In this document: piece after piece, positions 8,003-16,814 of the stretch
Layout: each line of letters starts with the position of its first letter
How positions within the stretch are numbered: the first letter of the stretch is position 1
Source: an uncultured Pseudomonas sp.
GTDB taxonomy: Bacteria; Pseudomonadota; Gammaproteobacteria; Pseudomonadales; Pseudomonadaceae
NCBI RefSeq assembly: GCF_946886105.1
Contig: NZ_CAMPHV010000016.1
Span: 1-64,000 of the forward strand
Direction of reading: 5' to 3'
Length of the DNA stretch: 64,000 bases
The notes under the pieces: generated by a model
The model's input: only the letters and a program-made list of their open reading frames with translations
Databases searched by the model: none
Told to the model about the DNA's origin: nothing
Translations under genes and position numbers: made by a program

Positions 8003-9391
8003 TTACATGATCACCTTGTCGCGCAGTTTTTCGGCCGCTTGTTGCAGCGCCTGGATGACGCGCTGCTTGTCGAAGTTTTGAATGCCGTTGGTATCCAGGT
8101 ACATGGAGAAACCGGGCAATTCGTGCTCGACATAACTGGAGGTGGAGCCCAGGTCGCGACGGAAATCCACGACCTGATAGATCTGCACCGGGCGGGTGAA
8201 GCCCTTGACATTGATCTGGCCCTTGTCGCGGCACATCACCACGTCCTTGATCATCGAGTAGGTCTCGTGGGAGATCAGGATTTCGCCGGACTCGGCGGCG
8301 CTTTCCAGGCGGCTGGCGAGGTTCACGTCGCGGCCGATGATGGTGTAGTCCATGCGGGTATCGGCGCCGAAGTTGCCGACCGTGCAATAGCCGGTATTCA
8401 GGCCCATGCGGATCTCCAAGGGCTTGGTGATGCCCTGGGCGCGCCACTGTTGGCGCAGCACTTTCATGTGCTTGCGCATGGCGATGGCCATCGAGACCGC
8501 GGCCACGGCATCCTTCTTCGCGCCTTTGCTGGCCGGGTCGCCGAAAAACACCATGACGCTGTCGCCGATGAACTTATCGATGGTGCCGCCGTACTTCAGG
8601 CAGATTTTCGACATTTCATTCAGGTAGCTGTTGAGCAGGTCGGTCAGGGCTTCGGCTTCCAGCTCTTCGGACAGCTCGGTGAAGCCTTTGATATCGGAGA
8701 AGAACACCGTGAGTTTCTTGCGCTGGGTTTCCAGGCGCACGCTCTTCTTGCCGCTGAAAATCGACTCCCATACCTGTGGCGACAGGTACTTGGCCAGGTT
8801 GCGGGCCAGGCGCGCGGCCTTTTCCTGCTCGCGCTTGATCTCGCTGCGCACCTGCGCCAGACGCATGCCCTGCTGGTGGACGAAATAGGCAGTGATGCAA
8901 ATGCACAGCGCGGTGAAGCAGATGCTTACCGCGGCCACCAGGGCCGGGGTGTTGGGATTGAACCGGGCATCGATCATCAAGGCGGTGAAAGCGCCTGCGC
9001 CGAGGGCGATCAATATGGCCAGACCGAGATAACGCAAACCGCCGATCACCAGGGTGCTGAATACCAGGATCAGCATGGCCATCAAACTGGGGACCACGGA
9101 AAAGCTCAAAAAGGCGATGGCCGCGCCCGAATTCAGGGCGTCGATAAACAACAGTGCGAGAGAGGTTCGTTGCGGATGTTCGCGCTTGAAACGCTGGCTC
9201 AACTGATGGGCCAGGTGCGGATAGAGCAGGGTGTAAGGCACCATCCAGAGGATGTCGTAAGAGAAGTGCTGCGTATAGGTGCCGGCGGCGATGCTGGCAG
9301 CAATCGCGATATAGGCCAGCACGCGCGAATAGTACTCGCGCAGCGGCGGAGCCGGTAATGCGTTGAGCCGGTTCAAGGTGGTGGCATTCAT
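8003..9391 (-). CDS. cyaB: Membrane adenylate cyclase CyaB (MASE2 + class III cyclase)
   Basis: A class III adenylate cyclase making cAMP from ATP. The N-terminal half has about six hydrophobic helices forming a MASE2 membrane sensor domain, and a linker helix (EIKREQEKAARLARNLAKYL) leads to the cyclase domain. That domain shows the metal-binding VFFSDIKGFTELSE, DKFIGDSVMVFFGDP and the transition-state region YTIIGRDVNLASRLE. Position beside plcP-agt matches cyaB of P. aeruginosa, which supplies most cAMP for Vfr. The ATG at 9391 gives 462 residues, near the known length. Longer in-frame starts exist at 9424 and 9451, neither with a better ribosome-binding site. Confidence 0.88.
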   Translation of the reverse strand: MNATTLNRLNALPAPPLREYYSRVLAYIAIAASIAAGTYTQHFSYDILWMVPYTLLYPHLAHQLSQRFKREHPQRTSLALLFIDALNSGAAIAFLSFSVVPSLMAMLILVFSTLVIGGLRYLGLAILIALGAGAFTALMIDARFNPNTPALVAAVSICFTALCICITAYFVHQQGMRLAQVRSEIKREQEKAARLARNLAKYLSPQVWESIFSGKKSVRLETQRKKLTVFFSDIKGFTELSEELEAEALTDLLNSYLNEMSKICLKYGGTIDKFIGDSVMVFFGDPASKGAKKDAVAAVSMAIAMRKHMKVLRQQWRAQGITKPLEIRMGLNTGYCTVGNFGADTRMDYTIIGRDVNLASRLESAAESGEILISHETYSMIKDVVMCRDKGQINVKGFTRPVQIYQVVDFRRDLGSTSSYVEHELPGFSMYLDTNGIQNFDKQRVIQALQQAAEKLRDKVIM

Positions 9392-9566
9392 GCTATTACG
9401 ATGATCCCTGCTGGTATCCGACATCTCTACCGGATGCCTGGCGGTCCGCAACCTGGGCGGTGCGGAGCAAAGCGGGGATCATAACCAAGCGCAGCGGCCG
9501 CCGCCAAGCATGATGGCCGAACGGTACCGATGTGCCACTCGTTGACGTGCTAGAGCGACTGCGACC

Positions 9567-9884
9567 TTAGAACTTGATGCGCCCGGTCAGTGCGTCCTTG
9601 AGCATCACCCAGTCGCCCATCAGACTGTACAGCGGGTATTGGAAAGTGGCGGGACGATTCTTCTCGAACACGAAGTGGCCGACCCAAGCGAAGCCATAGC
9701 CGGCCAGGGGCACGGCGAGCAGCCACAACCATTGCTGGCTGCCGATGGCGTAGGCGATGATCGCCAGCACCAGCAGGCTGCCGATGTAGTGCAGGCGGCG
9801 ACAGGTGTCGTTGCGGTGCTCCTGCAGGTAGTACGGGTAGAACTCGGCGAAGCTGGTATAGCGTGCGGTACCGTGCGTAGCCAT
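9567..9884 (-). CDS. DUF962/Mpo1-like membrane protein
   Basis: A 105-residue protein of the DUF962 (YGL010w/Mpo1-like) family. Family features are SFAEFYPYYLQEH and CRRLHYIG near the N-terminus, two hydrophobic helices (about 35-75), and the GHFVFEKNRPATFQYP motif with its conserved His. Yeast Mpo1 is an Fe(II)-dependent dioxygenase acting on 2-hydroxy fatty acids. Whether bacterial members do the same is not established. The gene is monocistronic and divergent from the AraC regulator downstream on the plus strand. Confidence 0.8.
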   Translation of the reverse strand: MATHGTARYTSFAEFYPYYLQEHRNDTCRRLHYIGSLLVLAIIAYAIGSQQWLWLLAVPLAGYGFAWVGHFVFEKNRPATFQYPLYSLMGDWVMLKDALTGRIKF

Positions 9885-10031
9885 GACAGCGCTCCTCTTG
9901 GCATCCCGTTGCGGATCGCCATAGTCTAGCGGCGCTGACCCGCTGGGCCAGTGACATTAAGTGCCAGTTTAGTATCCTTGGGTCGCCATGCCGCGCCATG
10001 CGGCCCCAGCCTAATCGAACAAGAAGCCGCC

Positions 10032-11033
10032 ATGAGCGAACGCACCACCTCCTCTAGTTGGGCCCTGGGTATCGTCCAGGCGCTGGAAATGGGCGGCGTC
10101 GACTGCCGTACGATATTCCGCGAATTGAGCATGGATTACGCCGCCCTGGACGACCCGGATGCGCGTTTTCCGCAGGATGGCATGACCCGCCTTTGGCAGC
10201 GTGCGGTGGAGTTGTCGGGCAACCCGGCGATTGGCCTGAACATGGCCAAAGTGGTGCGCCCGGCTTCGTTTCACGTGGTCGGCTACGCCCTGATGTCGAG
10301 CCGTACCCTGAAGGACGGCTTCGCCCGCCTGGTGCGCTACCAGCGGATTATCGGCGAGGGCTCGGACTTGAATTTTCGCCCGAGTGGCAACGGGTACGAA
10401 CTGACTTTGGCGATTCATGGTGACCGTCTGCCCGCTGCGCGCCAGAGTATCGAGGCGTCGCTGGCATACGCTCTGGCGTTCTGTCGCTGGATCACCGGAA
10501 AACCGATCCGACCCCAACAGGTGTGGTTCCAGGGCGATCCGCCGGCCGATCTGGAACCCTTCCAACAGGTGTTCCAGGGGCCGCTGAAATTCAATGGCGA
10601 CCACTACGGGCTGCTGCTCGACCGTGCCGACATGGAGATGCCACTGCCGACGGCCAACGAATCCCTGGCGCAGCTGCACGATAGATTCGCCGGCGAATAC
10701 CTGGCGCGGTTTTCCGAAAGTCGGGTGACCCATCAGGCCAGGCAGGTGCTGTGCCGTCTATTGCCCCGCGGCGAGCCCAAACGCGAGACGGTGGCGCAGG
10801 CATTGCACCTGTCGCAGCGCACCCTGCAGCGACGTTTGCAGGACGAAGGCACCAGCTTCCAGCAACTGCTCGACGATACCCGCCGCGAGTTGGCCGAGCA
10901 GTATTTGGCGCAGCCCAAGCTGACCTTGCTGGAGGTCGCCTATCTGCTCGGGTTCGCCGACCCGAGCAACTTCTTCCGCGCGTTTCGCCGTTGGTTCTCG
11001 ATCACGCCCAGCGAATACCGCTCGCGTCTTTGA
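10032..11033 (+). CDS. AraC-family regulator with AraC_binding_2-type N-domain
   Basis: A 333-residue regulator of the OruR/ArgR-like AraC subgroup. The N-terminal domain (about 20-220) begins with a helix typical of this group (GVDCRTIFRELSMD) and contains the conserved MSSRTLKDGFARLVRYQRI segment. The C-terminal HTH pair has VAQALHLSQRTLQRRLQDEGTSFQQLLDDTR and then LLEVAYLLGFADPSNFFRAFRRW. The ATG at 10032 is chosen because the upstream extension from 9951 lacks family sequence. It is divergent from the DUF962 gene, whose promoter region it shares. Target and effector are unknown. Confidence 0.85.
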   Translation: MSERTTSSSWALGIVQALEMGGVDCRTIFRELSMDYAALDDPDARFPQDGMTRLWQRAVELSGNPAIGLNMAKVVRPASFHVVGYALMSSRTLKDGFARLVRYQRIIGEGSDLNFRPSGNGYELTLAIHGDRLPAARQSIEASLAYALAFCRWITGKPIRPQQVWFQGDPPADLEPFQQVFQGPLKFNGDHYGLLLDRADMEMPLPTANESLAQLHDRFAGEYLARFSESRVTHQARQVLCRLLPRGEPKRETVAQALHLSQRTLQRRLQDEGTSFQQLLDDTRRELAEQYLAQPKLTLLEVAYLLGFADPSNFFRAFRRWFSITPSEYRSRL

Positions 11034-11060
11034 TAGCCAAAGTGCAGGCGGCGGCGCCGC

Positions 11061-12512
11061 TTAATGACGCCAGAAGGCCCGGGTGATCAATACCAGCACG
11101 GTGAGAATCTCCAGGCGCCCCAGCAGCATGCCCAGCGATAGCAGCCATTTCGCGGCATCCGGCAGGGTCGAGAAGTTGCCTGCCGGGCCGATGATCGGCC
11201 CCAGCCCCGGGCCCAAGTTACACACGGCACTGGCCGCGCCGGTCAGGGCGGTAATCCAGTCCAGGCCGATCAATGCTAATCCCAGCGCGATGGCGCCGAT
11301 GGTGACGGTGAAGAAGAACGAGAAGGTCAGGATGGAACGGACGATTTCTTCATCGAGGTTATGTCCGTTGTACTGTTGTTTGATCACCGCGCGCGGGTGC
11401 ACCAGTTGGGTGAGGCCGCTGCGCAACAGGGTATAGGCGACCTGGAAACGGAATACCTTCAAGCCGCCGGTGGTCGAGCCCGAACAACCGCCGACGAAGG
11501 TCAGGTAGAAAAACATCATCACCGCGAAGTCGCCCCACAGGCTGTAATCGCCCAGTGCAAAGCCGGTGGTGGTCATCACGGAAACGACGTTAAGGCTGAC
11601 GATGCGCAGCGCATCGGGGTAGCTGTGGTCGGAGTGCATCCAGAACCAGAGACTGAACATCAGGCAGGTGACTGCCAGCAGGCCGAGAAAGCCGCGTACC
11701 TGCTCGTCTTTCAATAATGCCCTACGGTTGCCGCGGATGGTCGCGACATACAGGGTGAAGGGCAGGGAGCCCAGAAGCATCAGGACAATGGCCACCCAGT
11801 GCGAGGCTGGGCCGAATTTCCCCATGGAACTGTCGGAGGTGGAGTAGCCGCCGGTCGCGATCGAGGTCATCGAATGGTTGATCGCATCGAACCAGCTCAT
11901 CCCCGCCAGGCGATAAGCGACGATGCCGAGCAGGGTGAAGCCGATAAAGATTGAGATGATGTATTTGGCCGCCATGTGCGAGCGCGGCATGACTTTCTCG
12001 CCCCAGTCCGAGGATTCGGTCTGGAACAGGCGCATACCACCGACCCGCAGCAGCGGCAGAATCGCCACCGCCATGCCGATAAAGCCGATGCCGCCGAGCC
12101 ATTGCAACATCGAACGCCAGATCAGCAATCCCGGCGAGGCGCTATCCAGGCCGGACAGCACCGTGGAGCCGGTGGTGGTGATGCCCGACATGGTCTCGAA
12201 AAACGCATCCGTATAGCTGATGTGGTGAATCAGGGTCATTGGCAGCGCGGCGAAAATGCACACGATCAGCCAGCTGGCCGTGGTCAACATGTACATGTCG
12301 CGTGGTCGCAGCTGGGTGTTCTGCGGGCGCCCCTGGGCCACCATGGCCAGACCGGCGATCACAGTGATCAGGCTCGACCAGAGAAACGAATTCAGCTCAT
12401 GGTGTCTTTCGAAAATCAGCAGGGTCAGCATCGGTACCAGCATGCCGACGGCCAGAGTAATCAGGAAAATACCGTTGATAAACGCGATGATTCTTATGGT
12501 TGGCCAAGCCAT
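11061..12512 (-). CDS. trkH: TrkH-family potassium uptake channel subunit
   Basis: A 483-residue inner-membrane K+ channel-like subunit of the Trk/Ktr/HKT superfamily. It works with the cytosolic TrkA ring, whose gene is not in the window. Four P-loop repeats are visible with selectivity-filter glycines: MSGITTTGSTVL, SIATGGYSTSDSS, VVSVMTTTGFALG and VCNLGPGLGPI. The flanking transmembrane helices give the usual length for TrkH/TrkI. It is followed on the other strand by ykgJ. Whether it corresponds to TrkH or TrkI cannot be settled here. Confidence 0.9.
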   Translation of the reverse strand: MAWPTIRIIAFINGIFLITLAVGMLVPMLTLLIFERHHELNSFLWSSLITVIAGLAMVAQGRPQNTQLRPRDMYMLTTASWLIVCIFAALPMTLIHHISYTDAFFETMSGITTTGSTVLSGLDSASPGLLIWRSMLQWLGGIGFIGMAVAILPLLRVGGMRLFQTESSDWGEKVMPRSHMAAKYIISIFIGFTLLGIVAYRLAGMSWFDAINHSMTSIATGGYSTSDSSMGKFGPASHWVAIVLMLLGSLPFTLYVATIRGNRRALLKDEQVRGFLGLLAVTCLMFSLWFWMHSDHSYPDALRIVSLNVVSVMTTTGFALGDYSLWGDFAVMMFFYLTFVGGCSGSTTGGLKVFRFQVAYTLLRSGLTQLVHPRAVIKQQYNGHNLDEEIVRSILTFSFFFTVTIGAIALGLALIGLDWITALTGAASAVCNLGPGLGPIIGPAGNFSTLPDAAKWLLSLGMLLGRLEILTVLVLITRAFWRH

Positions 12513-12815
12513 TAACTGGGTTCCCGCGGAAAAAGTGCCGCCATTCTAGAGCCAACAGCCGACGAACCGTAAGCACAGCTGTCTCATGCGTGCGTAATCG
12601 ACGCGAATAGCCCCATGTCGGTGAGTTCCCGGCTGCGTAACGGCAACTGCGAGTGACGTTATCGGGTGGGGCGCAGAACGGCCATCGAGCGCCCGTTCGC
12701 CGGGCTTCGGGGGCCGCTGAAAAGATTTCCTGCCGGCCGCTTTACAAGCGCTTGGCGCAGCATAGAATAGCCCCCCAGGTGCCGGCCCTTGCCGGTTTCT
12801 GAGCCCTCTAAAATC
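12513..12815. other. Divergent intergenic region trkH/ykgJ
   Basis: About 300 bases without a convincing gene. It holds the promoter for the ykgJ-like gene near its right end. A GC-rich stretch at 12680-12720 shows partial dyad symmetry. No other structure was recognised. Confidence 0.5.
12741..12768 (+). promoter_or_regulatory. Sigma70-like promoter for the YkgJ-type gene
   Basis: TTTACA at 12741-12746 and TAGAAT at 12763-12768 are separated by 16 bases. The expected transcription start lies about 40 bases before the ATG at 12816. Confidence 0.5.
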
Positions 12816-13187
12816 ATGTCGAACGCTAATCCTTGCCTTACGTGTGGCGCCTGCTGCGCGCATTTTCGTGTGTCTTTCTTTTGGGGTGAATGCCAGTCGG
12901 CCGGTGGCAGCGTGCCGGACGATCAGGTGGTGCTGATCACTCCGCACCGCGTCGCCATGCGCGGCACCGAGCACAAGCCGGCGCGTTGCGTCGCCCTGCT
13001 CGGCGAGGTGGGGGAGGGTGTGCGTTGCACCCTGTATGAGCAACGCTCCAGCCCCTGCCGAGAATTCGAGGCGTCCTGGGTCAATGGCGAACATAACCCG
13101 CGTTGCGACGATGCCCGCCGTGCCCATGGTTTGCCGCCCTTGGTGCCGCCATTACAACCGAGCCTCGAGCCGGAACGCGTGGCGTAA
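12816..13187 (+). CDS. YkgJ-family cysteine cluster protein
   Basis: A 123-residue small protein of the YkgJ (CxxCxxCC) family, with CLTCGACC at residues 6-13 and two further cysteines (GVRCTLYEQRSSPCREF, about residues 69-84). The arrangement suggests a zinc or Fe-S site, but the biochemical role is unknown. The ATG at 12816 starts the protein 18 bases before the first cysteine codon. An in-frame ATG at 12789 would lie in the likely 5' leader. The gene is followed after about 140 bases by the nitroreductase gene. Confidence 0.8.
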   Translation: MSNANPCLTCGACCAHFRVSFFWGECQSAGGSVPDDQVVLITPHRVAMRGTEHKPARCVALLGEVGEGVRCTLYEQRSSPCREFEASWVNGEHNPRCDDARRAHGLPPLVPPLQPSLEPERVA

Positions 13188-13324
13188 CCAGTCTGCGCCG
13201 TGGTGGGTCTCCTTTGCCGGGTAAGTGATCCGGGAGCTGTGGATGTTTCGGCGCGGGCATATGGCTCGCTATGCAACCTCGACAACCCCTAGAATTGCCC
13301 TTCATTTATTTTGGGAGATCTCCG

Positions 13325-13894
13325 ATGGATGCGCTCGATGCTCTGCTAAACCGGGTTTCCGTACCGCGCTTGGTTGAACCCGCACCGGATGCCGCTCAGC
13401 GTGAGCTGTTATTTCGCGCAGCGATGCGGGCGCCCGATCATGCTCTGCTGCGGCCCTGGCGTTTTCTCACGGTCGAAGGTGCTGCGCGCGAGCAGTTGGG
13501 CGAGTTGTTCGCCCAGGCGCTGTCGGCCGATGCGGGGCAGGACGCGCCCAGCGAGCAGGCGTTGACCAAAGCACGGGCGATGCCGTTGCGCGCACCCTTG
13601 CTGATTGTGGTGATCGCGGCAATTCAGGACCACTTCAAGGTCCCCGCCCAGGAGCAGATCATTGCCGCGGGCTGCGCGGCGCACGGCATTCTGCTTGCCG
13701 CGCATGTGCAAGGCATAGGCGCAGTCTGGCGCACCGGCGAGCTGGCCTATAACGCGCGGGTGGCAAAGGGGCTGGGTTTGCGCGAGAACGAGCAGATCAT
13801 CGGTTTTCTCTACCTGGGGACGCCGGAGCGCGAGCTGCGTACGCCCGCAGACGAGCAGGTGGATGATTTCGTCAGCGCTTGGACGGGCCTGTAA
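13325..13894 (+). CDS. YdjA-type NAD(P)H nitroreductase
   Basis: A 189-residue FMN-dependent oxidoreductase of the nitroreductase fold, YdjA-like compact subgroup. Visible features are the N-terminal FMN-phosphate region RAAMRAPDHALLRPWRF, the central ENQIIAAGCAAHGILLAAH-like helix (here QEQIIAAGCAAHGILLAA), and the C-terminal ENEQIIGFLYLGTPERE strand. The physiological substrate is unknown. The start at 13325 follows GGGAGA by a few bases; the longer reading from 13271 lacks a ribosome-binding site. Confidence 0.85.
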   Translation: MDALDALLNRVSVPRLVEPAPDAAQRELLFRAAMRAPDHALLRPWRFLTVEGAAREQLGELFAQALSADAGQDAPSEQALTKARAMPLRAPLLIVVIAAIQDHFKVPAQEQIIAAGCAAHGILLAAHVQGIGAVWRTGELAYNARVAKGLGLRENEQIIGFLYLGTPERELRTPADEQVDDFVSAWTGL

Positions 13895-13932
13895 GCGCGG
13901 CGGCGAGCGCGAGCGGTCCCGCTACTTGACTT

Positions 13933-15270
13933 TCACGTGGCGTGTTGAGCGGCCGCATTCACGGGCAGACACAAGCGGGCGTTGAACCCGCCCTGGGGGT
14001 GATTGTTCAGCTCCAGGCGGCCGCCATGCCGCTCGGCGGCGCGGCGCGCGATGGCCAGGCCCAGGCCATAGCCCGTGGCGGTTTGTCCCGGCGCGCGGAA
14101 AAACGGTTCGCCGAGGCGCGTCAGACAATCCTCGGTGACGCCCGGGCCATGATCGCGAACGTTCAGCCACAGCTCGTCGGCTTGGCGGCTTACGCTGAGC
14201 TCGATCGGTTGGCCGGGTGGATTGAAACGCAAGGCGTTGCGCAGCAGATTTTCCAGGGCGCGCTGGAGCATATCCGGCCAGCCGTTGAGGCTGGCGTCGG
14301 CTAGTGCTTCGATCTGCAGTCGTTGTTCGGGCGCGTCGATCCGCGCCTCTTCCTGCAATTTGTGCAGCATCGCCGTCAGGTCGATAGGTTGTGCCGCGCC
14401 CATGTTGGTATCCAGACGGGCGAGGGCGAGTATCTCGCCGATCAAGGCATCGAGACGATTGCATTCCTGGTTCAGGCGTGGCCAGAGTCTTTCGCGCTCG
14501 GCCGGTTCCGCGCGTTCGGCCAGGGCCAGAGCGATGCGCAGGCGTGCCAAGGGCGAACGCAATTCATGGGATACGTCGCGCAGCAACTGGCGTTGGCTGC
14601 CGATCAATCCTTGCAGGCGTGCGCCCATGCGGTTGAAGTCGCGCGCCAGCACGCCCAGTTCGTCGCGGCGGGTGGCCAGGCGCTCCAGGCTGTTCTGCTG
14701 ATAAGCGGTTTGCCCCAGGTCGTGTACCGCGCCGCGCAGGCGATTCAGCGGGCGGGTTATGGATAAGGTCAATAGCAGACTGAACAGCGTCAACACCACC
14801 AGGGCAATGCCCAGGGCGCTGAGCGGCAACAACAGGCTGTCGCGATGCCAGGCGGCCAATTGCGGGTGTGGAATACGATAGATGAACAGGTAGGTCTCGC
14901 CGCTGGACGGGCTGCTGTAATCGGCGCTGAGACGGCGCCAGGGCAAGCGTTTGCGGTCCCGCTCGCGGGCCTCGAAAGCGGCGGCGCGGGGCGGAAAAGT
15001 GCCGCGCACCAAAGGTTGGCCGTTATCGCTCAGGACCTGTACGTTGATATGGAACCGCGCTTTACGCTGTTCGAGGAACTCCTGCGCGGCCTGCGGGCCC
15101 AGTTGTTCGTAGCGCTGCGTCCACCCTTCGGCCAGGCCCTCGACGGCCGGGTGGCGACTGAGAATCCAGGCGTCCTGATTCATGGCGCGACCCAGTAGCA
15201 GGGACAAGCCGGCAACCAGGGCAATGGCCAACCAGAAGCTAGCGAAGATGCGCCAGAACAGTGAACGCAC
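13933..15270 (-). CDS. cpxS: CpxA-like sensor histidine kinase
   Basis: A 445-residue envelope-stress sensor kinase. Membrane helices lie at about 8-27 and 148-170 and flank a periplasmic sensor domain. A HAMP linker (about 172-225) follows. The DHp helix carries the phosphoacceptor His235 in RDVSHELRSPLARLR. The ATPase domain has the N box (ENLLRNALRFN, about 340-350), DHGPG (373-377) and the G-rich GYGLGLAIARR. It is separated from cpxP and cpxR by a 290-base gap holding a REP pair, rather than being directly coupled to the regulator. Assignment to the Cpx pathway rests on the neighbouring CpxP- and CpxR-like genes. Confidence 0.88.
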   Translation of the reverse strand: MRSLFWRIFASFWLAIALVAGLSLLLGRAMNQDAWILSRHPAVEGLAEGWTQRYEQLGPQAAQEFLEQRKARFHINVQVLSDNGQPLVRGTFPPRAAAFEARERDRKRLPWRRLSADYSSPSSGETYLFIYRIPHPQLAAWHRDSLLLPLSALGIALVVLTLFSLLLTLSITRPLNRLRGAVHDLGQTAYQQNSLERLATRRDELGVLARDFNRMGARLQGLIGSQRQLLRDVSHELRSPLARLRIALALAERAEPAERERLWPRLNQECNRLDALIGEILALARLDTNMGAAQPIDLTAMLHKLQEEARIDAPEQRLQIEALADASLNGWPDMLQRALENLLRNALRFNPPGQPIELSVSRQADELWLNVRDHGPGVTEDCLTRLGEPFFRAPGQTATGYGLGLAIARRAAERHGGRLELNNHPQGGFNARLCLPVNAAAQHAT

Positions 15271-15424
15271 GGAGATTCCTTATAAAAGCGCTGTCCTGAT
15301 TATCAAGTGCGCGATTGATATGGCCCGCTGCCCTCTGGGGGAGCTGGGCGAGATTATTCAGCTCGGCCATCCGCCGCTACACAGATAGCTGTTACAGATA
15401 AATAAAGCCTAGAGGGGCTGGCTT

Positions 15425-15498
15425 CGTAGGGTGCGCCGTGCGCACCGACACCAACCCCGATGCCGTCACAAACGCCTGGCGCGCACGACGCGCCCTAC
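15425..15498. repeat. REP-type inverted repeat between cpxS and cpxP
   Basis: GTAGGGTGCGCCGTGCGCAC at 15426-15445 is matched in opposite orientation by GCGCACGACGCGCCCTAC at 15480-15497. This is a dispersed intergenic repeat form common in Pseudomonas. It occupies the gap between the cpxP-like and sensor genes and could reduce read-through. Confidence 0.7.
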
Positions 15499-15561
15499 CA
15501 TTGCGGCCCGCCAGGTGACCCACGCCCCATCGAGCCAGTGGCTGGATGGGGCGGGTGGATA

Positions 15562-15981
15562 TTAGCTTTTTTTGCTGGCTTGTTCGGCCTTCCAGGCCTT
15601 GAAGGCTTCGCGCTCGGCGCGGCGTTCCTGCATTTTCTTCTGGTGCTCGTCGAAAGCTTTCTGCTGCTGCGGGTCGAGCAGGGCGCGGATGCTCTGCTGG
15701 CGCTGCTCGTCGGCCGCCTTCAGTTCGTCCTGCATGGCCTTCTGCTCGGCCGCAGGCAGCTTCTCCAGGTAGCGTTTGGTGATGTCGTGGCGGCTTTTCA
15801 TTTGCTCGCCCATCAGTTTATGAATGTCGCGCTGCTGTTGTTCGCTGAGGTCGAGCTCTTTGAACATGCGGGGGCCGTGTTCCCGATGTCCGTCGTGATG
15901 CCGGGGGCCGTCTTCGGGCATCGCCATGGCCAGGGTCGGCAGGGTCAGTGCGAGCAGCAGGGCGGTTAGTGTCTTGCGCAT
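15562..15981 (-). CDS. cpxP: CpxP/Spy-like periplasmic protein
   Basis: A 139-residue periplasmic protein. A clear signal peptide (MRKTLTALLLALTLPTLAMA, residues 1-20) is followed by a His-rich stretch and a helical LTxxQ-type domain; recognisable elements are LDLSEQQQRDIHKLMGEQ and LDPQQQKAFDEHQKKM. In the Cpx pathway such proteins bind misfolded envelope proteins and dampen the sensor. The ATG at 15981 is preceded by GGAGA and begins the signal peptide; a longer in-frame reading would mask it. A GTAAA repeat consistent with CpxR control lies about 80 bases upstream. Confidence 0.85.
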   Translation of the reverse strand: MRKTLTALLLALTLPTLAMAMPEDGPRHHDGHREHGPRMFKELDLSEQQQRDIHKLMGEQMKSRHDITKRYLEKLPAAEQKAMQDELKAADEQRQQSIRALLDPQQQKAFDEHQKKMQERRAEREAFKAWKAEQASKKS

Positions 15982-16062
15982 GGTGGATCTCCTTGTCTGA
16001 AACCGGTCGATACCGGATGCGCCCAGTCTAGGGCGGTCAAGGTCATAGGCTGTCAGGCAAGG

Positions 16063-16078
16063 GTAAAGCTTGGGTAAA
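16063..16078 (-). promoter_or_regulatory. CpxR box (GTAAA repeat) upstream of cpxP
   Basis: On the plus strand GTAAA occurs at 16063-16067 and again at 16074-16078, separated by six bases, so one helical turn apart. CpxR recognises tandem GTAAA motifs with a spacer of this size. The site sits in the intergenic region between cpxR and cpxP, 82 bases upstream of the cpxP start. Confidence 0.65.
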
Positions 16079-16128
16079 GACTCATCGAGGCGTGTCAACT
16101 GCGCGTAACAGACGCGTTTGTTGCACGC

Positions 16129-16806
16129 TCATCTGTTGTAATAGTAGCCGCGGCTGCGCAGGGCGAGGATGCGTGGGCGGCCATCGGGGTGCGGTCCGAG
16201 CTTTTTACGCAGGTTGCTGACGTGCATGTCCAGGCTGCGATCGTAAAGCGTCAGTTTGCGGCCCAGCGCCAGTTGCGCTAGTACTTGTTTGTCCACCGGC
16301 TCGCCCGGTTGTTCGAGCAGGGCGGCGAGCACCCGGCTTTCCGACAGGGTGAGCAGCACCTCCTGCTCACCGAAGCTGACCACGCTGCGCGCCTTGCTGA
16401 AACACAGATCCCCCAACTGCACCTGGCTGGAGGTAGGCGGCGGCAGGCTGCGGCGCAATACGGCGCGCAAGCGGGCGGTCAGTTCACGCGGGTCGCACGG
16501 CTTGGCCAGGTAATCGTCGGCGCCCAACTCGAGACCGAGAATACGATCGAGCGGCTCGCCCCGGGCCGAGAGCATCAGCACCGGCAGTTCGGGGTGATCG
16601 CTGCGCAGTTGCTTGAGCAGCTCCAGGCCGCTGCCGTCGGGCAGCATTACATCCAGCACCACCGCGTCGGGCGTCTGTTGGGTCAGCGCATGGCGGGCGC
16701 TCTGGCCGTCGTGGCAGGCACTGACCTGGAAGCCTTCCTGGGTGAGCCAACTGACCAGCAGCTCGCATAGCTCTATGTCGTCATCGATTAACAGCAACGC
16801 GCTCAT
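16129..16806 (-). CDS. cpxR: CpxR-like OmpR-family response regulator
   Basis: A 225-residue response regulator, the size of P. aeruginosa CpxR. The receiver domain has the acidic pocket (LIDDD, residues 6-10), phosphoacceptor Asp52 in VVLDVMLPDG, and the conserved LSARGE and GADDYLAKPC segments. A C-terminal OmpR-type winged helix follows (about 130-225), with SLDMHVSNLRKKLG and RSRGYYY. It lies eight bases after a small membrane-anchored protein gene and upstream of cpxP on the same strand. Confidence 0.9.
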   Translation of the reverse strand: MSALLLIDDDIELCELLVSWLTQEGFQVSACHDGQSARHALTQQTPDAVVLDVMLPDGSGLELLKQLRSDHPELPVLMLSARGEPLDRILGLELGADDYLAKPCDPRELTARLRAVLRRSLPPPTSSQVQLGDLCFSKARSVVSFGEQEVLLTLSESRVLAALLEQPGEPVDKQVLAQLALGRKLTLYDRSLDMHVSNLRKKLGPHPDGRPRILALRSRGYYYNR

Positions 16807-16814
16807 GATCTGTC

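Noticed and set aside
8039..9358. Plus-strand ORF (439 codons) opposite cyaB
   Set aside because: His/Gln/Ala-rich shadow of the cyclase gene with no domain of its own.
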